DNA from: Alphaproteobacteria bacterium
GTDB lineage: Bacteria > Pseudomonadota > Alphaproteobacteria > Sphingomonadales > Kordiimonadaceae
Reading direction: 5' to 3'
Assembly: GCA_021774735.1 (NCBI GenBank)
Contig: JAJFIS010000025.1
Span: forward strand, 1 to 64,000
DNA length: 64,000 bases
How positions within the stretch are numbered: position 1 is the first letter of the stretch; each line of letters starts with the position of its first letter. This document shows, piece by piece, positions 54,765-64,000 of the stretch. The notes under the pieces are model-generated. The model worked only from the letters and a program-made list of their open reading frames with translations, made no database searches and was not told the origin of the DNA. The position numbers were made by a program, and so were the translations under genes.

Positions 54765-55265
54765 TTATTGCTGTGAGGTTTGTAGCTCAGCCTTGAAGCG
54801 GGTCACATGGTCTTTAAAAAAGCGGCAAAAACGGGTCCCCAGCCGGTCCTTACAAACCACCTTAAAAACATCGTAGTTTATTTTATGCGGCGCCATACAG
54901 TTACGCTTCAAAAAGTCTGCCTTCAGCACTTCCCGGTCGCGCAGAGCATTAGAAAAATTTATACGGTGCTCATCATAGGCCTTCTTGGCTTCGGCGTCGC
55001 TACCCAGGGTTCCCGACATCGCCAATTTTTGTGCCGCCTTATGTTCAAAACGCATTTCCCTGCGCAAACGGTCCATCGACTGGGACAGGGTGGCACAGGC
55101 TTCGGCTTCCAGCGGGCCGATCTCGGTTATCGGTGCAGTGAAGGCCAGCGGATGTTGAGATTCACCTCTGTCCTGAGCATGCAGGGCAGCAGTCAGCCCC
55201 ATATTGGCCGAACAGAAGCTGACCAATAGGGTATATTTTATGAAATTAGCTCTAATTCTGCTCAC
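54765..55265 (-). CDS. Hypothetical periplasmic protein
   Basis: 166 residues with a signal peptide (YTLLVSFCSANMGLTAALHAQ). The mature part is helical and rich in Arg, Lys and Glu, with five cysteines, including NCMAPHKINYDVFKVVCKD and RFCRFFKDHV, so disulfides are likely. I recognise no family. Confidence 0.65.
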   Translation of the reverse strand: MSRIRANFIKYTLLVSFCSANMGLTAALHAQDRGESQHPLAFTAPITEIGPLEAEACATLSQSMDRLRREMRFEHKAAQKLAMSGTLGSDAEAKKAYDEHRINFSNALRDREVLKADFLKRNCMAPHKINYDVFKVVCKDRLGTRFCRFFKDHVTRFKAELQTSQQ

Positions 55266-55369
55266 AGCAACTTCCGCGCCTAAATATTTGGATAACTCAA
55301 TAGACCAAAACTATTATAGTCGGGGCCTGCCTTTATGGCGAGTGCCTTTTTAAATCACCTTTAAGGCAT

Positions 55370-55912
55370 TTATACGTCTTGGTACCCCTCTGGGTTCGAA
55401 AAAGGGGCAAAGTCATCAACGCCCCGCACTTTATGATAGTCTCTAAGGGCCCAAGTAACCGATGGAAAGGCCAGTTCAGGCCACGGAATATCTTCCCACT
55501 TGAACAGGGCTACCTCACGGCTTTCGGGGCCCGGTTCAAAATGAGGGTCGGTCATTTTAGCACGGTACATCATATGCACTTGCGATATGCGTTTCACCGT
55601 ATAAACGCCCAACAAACTACCCACCTCAATAGTGGCACGGGCTTCCTCAAAGCTCTCGCGGGCGGCACCTTCATTTGGGGTTTCCCCCAATTCCATGAAA
55701 CCAGCTGGCACCGTCCAATAACCTGCCCTTGGCTCAATGGCGCGGCGGCACAGCAGCAATTGGCCCTGATGCTCGATAACAGCACCGGCGATAATTTTTG
55801 GATTTTCATAATGGATAAAATCGCAGCGCTTACAAACCAGCCGTTCAAACTCATCGCCGTCGGGCACTGTGCGATGAAAGTTTGGTTCCGAAGAGGTAAT
55901 GTTATCAGACAC
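55370..55912 (-). CDS. NUDIX hydrolase with zinc-ribbon N-terminus
   Basis: 180 residues. An N-terminal zinc-ribbon fragment ([15 protein letters not shown], two cysteines) precedes the Nudix box [21 protein letters not shown] (G-x5-E-x7-RE-x2-EE). It hydrolyses a nucleoside diphosphate linked to another group; the layout resembles ADP-ribose or NADH pyrophosphatases, but the substrate is not fixed. It overlaps the start of the preceding small gene by a few bases. Confidence 0.9.
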   Translation of the reverse strand: MSDNITSSEPNFHRTVPDGDEFERLVCKRCDFIHYENPKIIAGAVIEHQGQLLLCRRAIEPRAGYWTVPAGFMELGETPNEGAARESFEEARATIEVGSLLGVYTVKRISQVHMMYRAKMTDPHFEPGPESREVALFKWEDIPWPELAFPSVTWALRDYHKVRGVDDFAPFSNPEGYQDV

Positions 55913-56246
55913 GGATGTCTACAATCTGGCCTAATTGATCAGATCCAGAATTATTGGCATTATTGGATATTCGCCCCAAAGGCGATTCGCGGTTAAAGTT
56001 AGCGCTAAGCTTAGCCGTTTTGGCCTTAGCCGCATCTAGTTCTGATTGGCTAGACAAGCTTCTGCTGCGGCTTGTTGACGACTGTTTGTTGGTGCGCGAA
56101 CTGCTGCTATCACTGCGAACAAGCGCCCGCCGTCGGGCAATATTTTCTTCAAGCCCGGGGGCCTGCTTCACCGGATTATCCCCGCTTCCCCTAAGGGCTG
56201 CGTTGGCCAGTGACTGAATAATTGATGTATCAGGTGTGACTTTCAT
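55905..56246 (-). CDS. Hypothetical low-complexity protein
   Basis: 113 residues from ATG 56246. Ser/Arg/Asn-rich ([19 protein letters not shown]) with a helical stretch [17 protein letters not shown]. No signal, no family. The stop overlaps the start of the NUDIX gene by eight bases, which supports co-translation and is the main reason to call it a gene. Confidence 0.5.
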   Translation of the reverse strand: MKVTPDTSIIQSLANAALRGSGDNPVKQAPGLEENIARRRALVRSDSSSSRTNKQSSTSRSRSLSSQSELDAAKAKTAKLSANFNRESPLGRISNNANNSGSDQLGQIVDIRV

Positions 56247-56395
56247 AGCCAGCATCCATCTCTAAATACCTGGGCCATTTTATGGCTCGAACCCCAGGCA
56301 CCGCATTTTGCGCGCCAAATTATTGCTAAATTAGTATCTGCAGCCGCCTATATTGCCTGCGCGACCAGCATACCGCCTAGGCGGTTACTAATGTC

Positions 56396-57490
56396 TTAAA
56401 ACTCGCTATTTTGGGCCAATTTGTCAAGGGCTGAGGCTATTTTAACCCTGTCGCTTGTATTCACAAGGTCGTGTGCTTCGACCAAAACAGCTTTCGCACC
56501 TTCAATATCACCCATTTTGAACTTCGTTCGTGCCAACATTAACCAGCCATCAACATCATCTGGGTTAGCGGCTAATCTTGCCTCTAGCCTCGCGGTCATA
56601 CCCGCAATAAAAGCGGCTTGGCTGTCTGCGTCCATCGCGGCAACCGATGCTGCGGTTTCATTAAAAGCCGAATTTTCTTCAGGTGAAACGCTTTCAATGG
56701 CCGCTTGCAAGCTTGGTCGCCACGGCGCAGCCTCTGCCGTGCGCTCCATCAAGGCCGTCCATATTTGAAGTGCCCTGTCATTATTTCCCGCCTGGCGAAA
56801 ACTAAGACCACGGTAATATTGCCCGGCGGGATGGTTTGGCTCTAGTGCCAATATGCCATCCAGGACTAACAAGCTTGCGGGAACAATCGTACCATGGTGC
56901 ATCTCAACTAAGGCTTCAAATTTTTTAATTCGCCAATCAACATCATCTGGCTGTAATTTCACCAATCGCCCATATATTTGGGCAGTTTCCCCAGCCCAAC
57001 CAACAGCACGGGTGGAAGAGGCTAAAACCTGCAAGCCCATTACATCATCAGGGGCGTCAACTAAACGCGCGCGCACCTGCGCGATGGCTTCGGCCATGGT
57101 CGGCCCGTCTTTGGTGATGGGTCTATCAAGTAAAATATTGCCAACCTCAGCCGGTGCGGCGGGCACGTCTGGAGCCCCCAACTGCCAATATATCATCATA
57201 GCCCCGAGCAGTGTAACCCCTGTGGCGCTATACTGTATCCCTTTCCCACTGCTGCCATCATTCTTGCTTATGGCAGCACTGTTTTTAACGCGGCGATTAG
57301 CAGCCAATAGGCGGCGTTCAAGCTCAAGCTTTGTATCAGTGTAATCATCGTCATTACTTTCTTCTAAGGCCAGTAATTGCTGGCGGTAAAAAGCCAACTG
57401 GTCTGTAGGCGCTTCGTGTGAGCTATCGAGCGGCAAAAGCATGATAATGGCAGCAGCGCCGAGCAAAAAAAGCAAGAAAAGCCAGATCAC
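56396..57490 (-). CDS. ccmI: Cytochrome c maturation protein CcmI
   Basis: 364 residues: an N-terminal membrane helix (MIWLFLLFLLGAAAIIMLLP), a cytoplasmic loop with the family pattern FYRQQLLALEES and LELERRLLAANRR, a second helix, then a periplasmic TPR domain. CcmI holds apocytochrome c for haem attachment by CcmF/CcmH. Start overlaps the ccmH stop by four bases; last gene of the operon. Confidence 0.92.
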   Translation of the reverse strand: MIWLFLLFLLGAAAIIMLLPLDSSHEAPTDQLAFYRQQLLALEESNDDDYTDTKLELERRLLAANRRVKNSAAISKNDGSSGKGIQYSATGVTLLGAMMIYWQLGAPDVPAAPAEVGNILLDRPITKDGPTMAEAIAQVRARLVDAPDDVMGLQVLASSTRAVGWAGETAQIYGRLVKLQPDDVDWRIKKFEALVEMHHGTIVPASLLVLDGILALEPNHPAGQYYRGLSFRQAGNNDRALQIWTALMERTAEAAPWRPSLQAAIESVSPEENSAFNETAASVAAMDADSQAAFIAGMTARLEARLAANPDDVDGWLMLARTKFKMGDIEGAKAVLVEAHDLVNTSDRVKIASALDKLAQNSEF

Positions 57491-57972
57491 GGCGCATCTC
57501 CCCCTTCAGCAAGGTCATCCTGCTGCAAAAGCGCATCAAGCTCTAACCGTTCATCTTCATTTAAGGGCGCTATGACTGACTTAGCATCCCGCTCGCGGAA
57601 CATAAACCAAATACCAAGGAACCCAAGCAAGATGAAGGGGGAGCCCCAGAGAAAATAGGTCCGCTCATCAAACGGTGGTTCCAGCAGAACCCAATCGCCA
57701 TACCGAGAGACAAGCCATGCTTTTATCTCAGCCGGACTTTTGCCCTCAGCCGTTTGCTCACGGACAATTTGGCGTAAATCCTTTGCAAGGTCAGCGTCAG
57801 AATCCTCAATGGACTGGTTCTGGCAAACCAAACATCTTATGTCTTTCATCAAGGCCCGTGCGGCGGCTTCCTGGACCGGGTCCGGCAAAGCGTCCGGGTT
57901 CACCGGCGGCTCCGCCAACAATGCCAGCGACAAGAAGATTGAGGCGATAACGGCTGTTATGAACTGTTTCAT
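57487..57972 (-). CDS. ccmH: Cytochrome c maturation protein CcmH
   Basis: 161 residues with an N-terminal signal anchor, the redox motif RCLVCQNQSI near residue 48 and a C-terminal membrane helix around FILLGFLGIWFMF. Reduces apocytochrome c thiols together with CcmG. The CVLQ-like LRCxVCQNQ hallmark is clear. Overlaps its neighbours by four bases on each side. Confidence 0.95.
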   Translation of the reverse strand: MKQFITAVIASIFLSLALLAEPPVNPDALPDPVQEAAARALMKDIRCLVCQNQSIEDSDADLAKDLRQIVREQTAEGKSPAEIKAWLVSRYGDWVLLEPPFDERTYFLWGSPFILLGFLGIWFMFRERDAKSVIAPLNEDERLELDALLQQDDLAEGGDAP

Positions 57973-58523
57973 GGGCGCTTCTCCGCAAGTACTGCTTCAA
58001 TTTCTGGCCATAAGCGTTTCTCCAGACTATCCCCCACAACAGGGCCCCAGTGTCGGTAGCGAATAATGCCGTCAGCATCGACCAAAAATGTTTCCGGCAC
58101 ACCGCTAACGCCCCAGTCAATGGCGGTACGGCCTTGACCGTCAATAACCATCCGTGTGAAGGGGTTCCCGAGCTCGTCTAAGAAAGCCAAGCTATCCCTT
58201 GGTCGGTCACGGTAAGAAATGCCGTAAATAACAATGCCTTTCTCGCGGGCTAAAATCATCAAGTTTTCATGCTCGGCCCGGCAAGGTACGCACCAACTGG
58301 CGAAAAAATTAATCAAAACTGGTTTGCCGCCACTTACATCATGGTTGGAAAGGTCCGCATTGGTCAGGCCGTGCCCCCCTGCTTGCAGCGGTAACAGGGC
58401 AAAGCTAGGCGCTGGCTTGCCTATCAACACACTGCGCACCTCTACGCTGTTTTGTCGGCTTAAGCCAAAAATAAAAAGGCCAATCAAACTCACAAAAATT
58501 ATAAAAGGAAGAAAACGCCTCAT
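57969..58523 (-). CDS. ccmG: Thiol:disulfide oxidoreductase CcmG (DsbE type)
   Basis: 184 residues: one N-terminal membrane helix then a thioredoxin-fold domain with the active site WCVPC near residue 83, GISYRDRPRDSLAFL and a cis-proline region GVPETFLVD. It delivers reducing power to CcmH and apocytochrome c. Overlaps ccmF and ccmH by four bases. Confidence 0.95.
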   Translation of the reverse strand: MRRFLPFIIFVSLIGLFIFGLSRQNSVEVRSVLIGKPAPSFALLPLQAGGHGLTNADLSNHDVSGGKPVLINFFASWCVPCRAEHENLMILAREKGIVIYGISYRDRPRDSLAFLDELGNPFTRMVIDGQGRTAIDWGVSGVPETFLVDADGIIRYRHWGPVVGDSLEKRLWPEIEAVLAEKRP

Positions 58524-60502
58524 GATGCGATCCCCTGAGTCTTGCTGGCGCCAGCATGTTTACCACTTGCCACACGCAGCCTACGGTCACTCAGGGATAG
58601 CAAACCACCGATCATCATCATTACTGACCCTAGCCACAGGCCCGATATGAAGGGTTTAAAATACAGCCGGGCGCGCCAACGACCATCATCCATTTGATCG
58701 CCAATGGTCGCGTATAAATCACCGCTGAACATAGGGTAAATGGCGGCCTCTGTCGTTGGCATAACCGGGTCATGATACAGCCGCGCCTGTGGGTGCATCC
58801 GGGTTAGAAACTTTCCATCATCCATAACTTGAAACTGCGCTTGAACCGCTGAAAAGTTAGCCCCCACAAAAGGTTCTACGCCGTCAAAGGTAAAACTATA
58901 TCCGGCTATATCCACTTGATCAGCGGGGCGGACCGCTACAATTTTTTCACTAGTCCAAGCCTCAGAAACAGTAACAGCCAAAATAATGATCGCCAGCCCG
59001 CCGTGCGCCAAACTCATGCCCCAACTGGCGCGTTTAATAGAGCCTAAACGCTCAGCCAAAGACCGTCTTGACGATTGGCCAAGGCGTAACTTTTTTGCCA
59101 ATTCACCAAGGACAGCAACCAGTAAAAACACCGAAAGCCCAAGCCCCAAAAGGGTCATTAACGAAGCCCCAACAAATTGCCAGGCAACAACGATACTAAC
59201 CACGGCAGCCACCACCAAAGCAGGCAATAACCAGCGAGTGACCTTGCTAATTTGTCCCCGCTTCCACGCCAGCAAAGGACCAATGCCCAAAGCCACCACA
59301 AGCGGGCTCATGATGACCGCAGTGAAGAAGTTAAAGGTTGGCGGGCCTACAGATATTTGACTGCCATCAAAAGCTTCGACCAACAAAGGGTAGAGCGTCC
59401 CGATCAACACGACAGCAGCAAAGGTTGACAGCAAAATATTGTTCAGCACCAATGCCCCTTCACGGCTGATAACCTTGAACAAACCACCGCCTTTCATCAT
59501 GGGGGCGCGAAGGGCAAAAAGCAGCAAGGAGCCACCGATGACAAGCCCCAAGAAAGCGAGGATAAAAATACCGCGCGCAGGGTCCGTGGCAAAAGCGTGA
59601 ACACTGGTAATGACACCAGAGCGCACCAAGAAGGTGCCAAGCAGCGAGAAAGAAAAAGCGATAATAGCAAGCAATATGGTCCAGCTTTTTAGGCTATCGC
59701 GTTTTTCCACCACGATGGACGAATGCAACAGGGCAGTTGCCGCCAGCCACGGCATAAAGGCAGCGTTTTCCACCGGGTCCCAGAACCACCAGCCGCCCCA
59801 ACCGAGCTCATAATAGGCCCACCAGCTGCCAAGGGCTAATCCGCCGGTTAAAAATACCCACGCTGCCAGTGTCCAGGGACGAACCCAGCGGGCCCACTGG
59901 GGCGTAACTTCTTTTTCCAATAAGGCAGCAATAGCAAAAGAAAAGGTCACCGACAGACCCACATAGCCCAAATATAACATCGGCGGATGAAAGGCGAGGC
60001 CCGGGTCTTGCAGCAAGGGGTTCAGCCCCCCACCCTCAACCGCCGCAGGCACCAGCCGATCAAAAGGATTAGAGGTAAATAACATAAAGAGCAAAAAGCC
60101 CGTGATGATCGCCATTTGAACACTGATAACCCGGGCGCGAAACCGCAGGGGTAGGCCTTGGCCGCGAATAGCGATAGCAGCCCCGAAAAGCGACAAGATT
60201 AAAGCCCACAGCAGCAGGCTGCCTTCATGATTGCCCCACACTCCAGAGATTTTATAAAGTAATGGTTTGGCGGTATGACTGTTGGTCGCCACAACCCGCA
60301 GAGAAAAATCAGAGATGATAAACGCCTCAGTGAGGGCCGCAAAGGCAACAACCACCATCAATAAAACACCCAGAACCAGCCTGTCCCCCATGCGCATCAA
60401 ACGCACATCAGATTTGTAAACGCCGTAACTGGGCAAAGCCACCGCCGCCAGTGCCATCACCAAAGCTAATATTAGGGCGAAATGTCCAATCTCAGCAATC
60501 AT
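58520..60502 (-). CDS. ccmF: Haem lyase subunit CcmF
   Basis: 660 residues, about 14 membrane helices. The tryptophan-rich haem-handling motif WGGWWFWDPVENAAFMPW is near residue 235, and the GSLLLWALILSLFG region (WGNHEGS) is also present. It ligates haem to apocytochrome c in the CcmFHI complex. Overlaps ccmE upstream and ccmG downstream by four bases. Confidence 0.96.
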   Translation of the reverse strand: MIAEIGHFALILALVMALAAVALPSYGVYKSDVRLMRMGDRLVLGVLLMVVVAFAALTEAFIISDFSLRVVATNSHTAKPLLYKISGVWGNHEGSLLLWALILSLFGAAIAIRGQGLPLRFRARVISVQMAIITGFLLFMLFTSNPFDRLVPAAVEGGGLNPLLQDPGLAFHPPMLYLGYVGLSVTFSFAIAALLEKEVTPQWARWVRPWTLAAWVFLTGGLALGSWWAYYELGWGGWWFWDPVENAAFMPWLAATALLHSSIVVEKRDSLKSWTILLAIIAFSFSLLGTFLVRSGVITSVHAFATDPARGIFILAFLGLVIGGSLLLFALRAPMMKGGGLFKVISREGALVLNNILLSTFAAVVLIGTLYPLLVEAFDGSQISVGPPTFNFFTAVIMSPLVVALGIGPLLAWKRGQISKVTRWLLPALVVAAVVSIVVAWQFVGASLMTLLGLGLSVFLLVAVLGELAKKLRLGQSSRRSLAERLGSIKRASWGMSLAHGGLAIIILAVTVSEAWTSEKIVAVRPADQVDIAGYSFTFDGVEPFVGANFSAVQAQFQVMDDGKFLTRMHPQARLYHDPVMPTTEAAIYPMFSGDLYATIGDQMDDGRWRARLYFKPFISGLWLGSVMMMIGGLLSLSDRRLRVASGKHAGASKTQGIAS

Positions 60503-60972
60503 GCGGGGTCATCACCTTCTGGGTGTGCGCATTGGTCAGCGTATTTAGGGGCGGCTTCAGCGGGCATATAGGTTTCATCATGTTTGGCAAGCACTCTGGT
60601 GGCGCGAAACTGACCATTTTCCATCATGCTGCCTTCGGTTATGACCCCTTGCCCAACCCGAAAAAGGTCTGGTAATAGGCCGGTATAAAGCACTTCAATG
60701 GATGCTTTACAGTCGGTCACCAAAAAACGGGTAGTTACCCCGTCCGGCAAATTTACCACCGAGCCATGGGCTACCAAGCCACCAAGCCGCAAGGCGCGAC
60801 CAACCGCAGGCTTATCATCCAGCACCGCAGTCGGCTGCTTGAAATGTGACATATTTTCATCACCAAGCGCATAAACCAACAAAGCAGTAATCGCTACGAA
60901 ACCCACCATCGCCATAGAAACAATGATAAGGCGGCGACGCTTGCGATATCCCTTTGGGCGCAGGGCCGTCAT
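60499..60972 (-). CDS. ccmE: Haem chaperone CcmE
   Basis: 157 residues: a basic N-terminus, one membrane helix, then an OB-fold domain. The haem-binding histidine lies in VLAKHDETYMP near residue 130, followed by the tyrosine ligand. It carries haem from CcmABCD to CcmF. It overlaps ccmD and ccmF by four bases each. Confidence 0.95.
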   Translation of the reverse strand: MTALRPKGYRKRRRLIIVSMAMVGFVAITALLVYALGDENMSHFKQPTAVLDDKPAVGRALRLGGLVAHGSVVNLPDGVTTRFLVTDCKASIEVLYTGLLPDLFRVGQGVITEGSMMENGQFRATRVLAKHDETYMPAEAAPKYADQCAHPEGDDPA

Positions 60973-61160
60973 AATTCAGCATCCTTATTTATATGCTCTG
61001 GCCGCGCGGGCCGTAAGCTTTCAAGCTCCAGTGCAGCCTTCTTAGCCGTTCTGTTGCTAACCATCCACATGGATATCAAAACTATAATGGCAGCAATATA
61101 AGCGGCCCAAATGAAGCCGCTGTGCTTACCAAAGTCAAAAACTGCCAAAATTATCTCCAT
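60969..61160 (-). CDS. ccmD: Cytochrome c maturation protein CcmD
   Basis: 63 residues: a single membrane helix (IWAAYIAAIIVLISMWMV) and a basic C-terminal tail rich in Lys/Glu/Arg. Its short length, composition and place between ccmC and ccmE are what identify it. It stabilises the CcmC-CcmE complex. Confidence 0.9.
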   Translation of the reverse strand: MEIILAVFDFGKHSGFIWAAYIAAIIVLISMWMVSNRTAKKAALELESLRPARPEHINKDAEL

Positions 61161-61163
61161 ATC

Positions 61164-61892
61164 CTAGCGCCCCTTCCTTGCAAATAAGCTTTGCCGCAAG
61201 ACCATTATTTTACGGCGGGTCAGTTCTAATTTTACACGTTTCAACACCAAAGATATTAAATAGGCATGAAAAGCCAAAACCATCAACAAAAGCGGTAGCA
61301 TCATATCCTCGTGGATTGATGGGCCGCCCACACGCAAAACGCTGGCACCCTGATGCACCGTGTTCCACCATTCAACGGAAAATTTAATTATTGGAATATT
61401 GACCACACCAACCAAGGCCAAAATACTGCTGGCGCGGCTGGCCTTGTCATGATCTTCGATTGTTTCCCACATTGCCATATAGCCAAGATAAAGGAAAAAT
61501 AACACCAAAACACTGGTCATGCGGGCATCCCATTCCCACCATGTTCCCCATGTGGGTTGACCCCATACCGCCCCCGTAAATAAAGCCAAAGCCGTAAGAC
61601 CAGCGCCAATGGGAGCCGCTGCCTTCGCGGTTAAAAAAGCCAGAGGGTGCTTCCACACAAGGCCCGTGAAGCTGGCGGCTGCCACGATCATATAACACAG
61701 CATGCTCATCCAAGCCGCTGGTACATGAACATACATAATACGTACTGTTTCTGATTGCTGGTAATCTGCGGGGCTATCAAATAAGCTATAATAACCACCC
61801 AACATAAAGGCTATTATTGCCACAGCATTAGACCAGGGCATGATGCGGTCTGCAAGGTGGTTAAAACGGGCTGGATTGGCGAATCTTTGCAT
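61164..61892 (-). CDS. ccmC: Haem exporter/transferase subunit CcmC
   Basis: 242 residues with six membrane helices. The tryptophan-rich motif WGQPTWGTWWEWDARMTS near residue 125 and conserved histidines (YVHVPAAWMSM, near 57, and STVHQGASVL-type WWNTVHQGAS, near 183) bind haem for transfer to CcmE. The gap to ccmD is only three bases. Confidence 0.95.
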   Translation of the reverse strand: MQRFANPARFNHLADRIMPWSNAVAIIAFMLGGYYSLFDSPADYQQSETVRIMYVHVPAAWMSMLCYMIVAAASFTGLVWKHPLAFLTAKAAAPIGAGLTALALFTGAVWGQPTWGTWWEWDARMTSVLVLFFLYLGYMAMWETIEDHDKASRASSILALVGVVNIPIIKFSVEWWNTVHQGASVLRVGGPSIHEDMMLPLLLMVLAFHAYLISLVLKRVKLELTRRKIMVLRQSLFARKGR

Positions 61893-61942
61893 AGACGTTC
61901 TTTACCTTTTTAGGCCTGTTTGGGCAAGTGTGACATAATGTC

Positions 61943-62617
61943 TTATTCCAGCCCTAAACGCAAAGCAGCAGCCGAGGCAAAGGGGGATATAAATAATGCG
62001 AACAGCGAAACTGCACCACTAAGCGCCAGATGGGGCAAAGGATCAGTACCTGCGCTAATGGCTAACAGGCTGCCTGCCCCAAAAATTAATACCGGGATAT
62101 ATAAGGGTAATATAATTAGAGCAATCAGCACACCGCCACGCCGCACGGCCACCGTGAGGGCAGCACCTATGCTGCCAATTAAGCTAAGGGCAGGCGAGCC
62201 GATGAGCAGGGACAGAAGCAACCAGCCGAGGCTGGCCACCGGCATTGCTAACATTAGGCCAAGTAACGGCGATAAGATCACTAGAGGCAACATAACCGAG
62301 AACCAGTGAGCTAAAGTTTTGGCAAACGCGGTCATTTCTAAGGATAAAGGCGACAGAGCCAGCATATCTAATGAACCATCTTCAAAGTCAGCCTGAAATA
62401 ATCGGTCAAGACTAATAAGACCCGCTAACAATGCCACAACCCAAATAACCCCGGGGGCAAGCCGCATCAAAAATTCACTGTCTGGCCCGACGGCAAATGG
62501 AAATAAGCTAGTTGCAATCATGAAAAAAGCCAAGGATAGCCCCCCTGCTCCTCCCTGTGCCCAAGCCAAAGTTATATCGCGCTTCACTAAGGCCCAAAAT
62601 GCCACTTTCCCCCTCAT
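61943..62617 (-). CDS. ccmB: Haem exporter permease CcmB
   Basis: 224 residues with six membrane helices. FFMIATSLFPFAVGP, DRLFQADFEDGSLDML and the C-terminal FASAAALRLGLE are typical. Forms the membrane part of CcmAB, whose ATPase releases holo-CcmE. I chose ATG 62617 because it overlaps the ccmA stop as ATGA; a frame from 62650 would begin inside ccmA. Confidence 0.94.
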   Translation of the reverse strand: MRGKVAFWALVKRDITLAWAQGGAGGLSLAFFMIATSLFPFAVGPDSEFLMRLAPGVIWVVALLAGLISLDRLFQADFEDGSLDMLALSPLSLEMTAFAKTLAHWFSVMLPLVILSPLLGLMLAMPVASLGWLLLSLLIGSPALSLIGSIGAALTVAVRRGGVLIALIILPLYIPVLIFGAGSLLAISAGTDPLPHLALSGAVSLFALFISPFASAAALRLGLE

Positions 62618-63309
62618 AATAAATACTCTGTAGATACAGTAATTTCGCAACTGTAATCATCTAAAGGTATTATTTTTTTCTCTATTTTTGCATCTATTCC
62701 AAGGTCGTCATGGGTGGCGATTACAGCGATACCGCCAAGCGATAAATGGGTATTTATCATGTCCGCAAGCCGTACCCGATTGATAGAATCCAGACCCACC
62801 GTCGGTTCATCCAAAAGCCATACTGACCGCATACCTATGCCTAAGCGCGCCAAAGACGCGCGGTGATATTGACCTTTTGAGAAATATTGTGCCGGCTGGT
62901 CAAGCAAATCAGATAGACCCAACATTGATGCTGCCGCCTCAATCTCTTCTGGTGCTGCATGCTGGCCCAAAGCAGTAGCAGCGAAAATACAGAGATTTTG
63001 CCGCAGAGTCCAAACCGGCTTGATCGCATCAGCATGACCGATAAAATGCAGGGCACTGGTCCAAGCAATGGGATCAACAATCATATCATGATCATTCATT
63101 GTTAAGCTGCCATGTTGGAAGGGTAACAAGCCAGCCAATGTGCGCAGCAAGCTGGACTTACCGCTGCCATTTGCCCCTTTTAAGATCAAAAGCTGGCCCG
63201 ACGTCACTTCAAAAGAAAGGCCGGCAAAAACCGAACGTCCACCACGCACCACCCCAAGGTCCGTCACTTCAATGGTTTTAGCTACTATATTTGTCACTTG
63301 TTCATCCAT
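62614..63309 (-). CDS. ccmA: Haem exporter ATPase CcmA
   Basis: 231 residues, cytoplasmic ABC ATPase: Walker A LKGANGSGKSSLLR near residue 38, signature YFSKGQYHRASLARL near 137 (a relaxed form of LSxGQ, typical of CcmA), Walker B VWLLDEPTVGLD near 157, and switch histidine in VIATHDD. First gene of the ccmABCDEFGHI operon, which runs leftward to 56396. Confidence 0.95.
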   Translation of the reverse strand: MDEQVTNIVAKTIEVTDLGVVRGGRSVFAGLSFEVTSGQLLILKGANGSGKSSLLRTLAGLLPFQHGSLTMNDHDMIVDPIAWTSALHFIGHADAIKPVWTLRQNLCIFAATALGQHAAPEEIEAAASMLGLSDLLDQPAQYFSKGQYHRASLARLGIGMRSVWLLDEPTVGLDSINRVRLADMINTHLSLGGIAVIATHDDLGIDAKIEKKIIPLDDYSCEITVSTEYLL

Positions 63310-63449
63310 CGGGGCGCACGCTAACCCATTTTGCTATTGGCGGCAATGTGCAACAGCCATCAAACATTGTCTTATGCTTACTCTTGCCACCTAAGGGGTT
63401 TGCCGCCTATATCTATAGCATAGCTTGAAACAGTTCGGAGATGAACCGC

Positions 63450-64000
63450 GTGGACACTGTCGTATCAGCAAGTGCCTATATTTTTGCCCTGCTGGTTGCT
63501 ATCAGCGCAATATTGGCTGCTGTCCATGCCATCATGACCCAAGATGATGTCCGTGCTGCCATTGCTTGGATCGGGTTTGTATTATTCATACCCTTCTTTG
63601 GTGCTCTGTTTTATTTAATGTTTGGGGTAAATCGCATTCGGCGCAGAGCACGTCACACCCGGATCAAACAAGGCTTAAGCGCCCGTAGGGGACTGCTGTC
63701 CATGCCGGTGGGTGACCCGCTGGAAGCCCTCTGGCCGGATGCACCGGATGTTTGGTTTGGTCATGCCCGTCTTTCAGGGCGGGTGGTTAAACAGCCCCTG
63801 TCGGCAGGCAATAATGTAACGCCTCTTGTGGGCGGACGGGCAGCCTATGATGCCATGATTGATGCCATCAATAATGCCAAAATATCCGTGGCGCTAACTA
63901 CTTATATTTTTCAAGCTGACCAAGCGGGACGTCGGTTTGTAACCGCCCTGCGAAAAGCCCATGAACGTGGGGTGGAAGTACGGGTGCTGGTTGATTCTGT
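63450..64000 (+). CDS. Cardiolipin synthase-like phospholipase D protein (3' end missing)
   Basis: At least 183 residues, cut by the window edge. Two N-terminal membrane segments with IPFFGALFYLMFGVNRIRRRA, typical of Cls proteins, precede the start of the first PLD domain: NNVTPLVGGRAAYDAMIDAI, then ISVALTTYIFQADQAGRRF and RGVEVRVLVDSV. The HKD catalytic motifs lie beyond the edge. Start GTG 63450 is behind GGAG; ATG 63441 is the alternative. Confidence 0.85.
   Translation, partial: MDTVVSASAYIFALLVAISAILAAVHAIMTQDDVRAAIAWIGFVLFIPFFGALFYLMFGVNRIRRRARHTRIKQGLSARRGLLSMPVGDPLEALWPDAPDVWFGHARLSGRVVKQPLSAGNNVTPLVGGRAAYDAMIDAINNAKISVALTTYIFQADQAGRRFVTALRKAHERGVEVRVLVDS

Overview
This window looks like chromosomal DNA from an alphaproteobacterium of moderate GC, probably aquatic or marine. 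The lineage call is inference. It rests on a complete System I cytochrome c maturation operon (ccmA to ccmI), an IalB-family protein, the gene order rsmB-rpe-heparinase-like-purH, an SdhAF4-type small protein, an OlsB-type acyltransferase, phasins, and protein similarity I recognise by eye. No tRNA, rRNA, insertion sequence, phage or CRISPR array was seen.

Layout. At 1-7310 is a divergent type I secretion locus: the 5' part of a very large acidic repeat protein on the minus strand runs off the left edge, and facing it are two different ABC transporter genes plus an HlyD-type adaptor. At 7.3-23.9 kb is mostly housekeeping: nth, a HIT protein, purH, a heparinase II/III-like protein, rpe, rsmB, an AmpG-like permease, an OlsB-like acyltransferase, adenosine kinase, a CPBP protease and a 54-residue SdhAF4 homologue. 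At 24.0-33.5 kb are a HerA-like ATPase with an unrecognised 559-residue partner, an SDR enzyme, YjbQ, Hsp20, and a ParA-like ATPase with a ribbon-helix-helix-type protein, flanked by two repeat proteins with SPOR or SPOR-like ends. At 33.5-36.5 kb are a PepSY protein, rluA and an aldehyde dehydrogenase.

At 36.6-41.8 kb is a storage-granule cluster: a phasin, a wax ester synthase/diacylglycerol acyltransferase (WS/DGAT), a second phasin, an alpha/beta hydrolase and a TetR regulator. Three of these five proteins (WS/DGAT, phasin 2, TetR) carry a lysine/alanine-rich, histone-H1-like tail, and the two phasin genes share a 26-bp identical promoter block. I consider this the most interesting locus. 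A 24-bp perfect palindrome lies next to the TetR gene.

At 41.8-56.3 kb is a mixed stretch: an M24 peptidase, an AEC transporter, an AAA/DUF4143 ATPase behind two 22-bp near-palindromes, argG, rlmN, an acyltransferase and LytTR regulator pair, IalB, an SpoU methyltransferase, yciB, a NUDIX hydrolase and several small hypotheticals. At 56.4-63.3 kb is the complete, tightly overlapped ccmABCDEFGHI operon, read leftward. A truncated cardiolipin-synthase-like gene closes the right edge.
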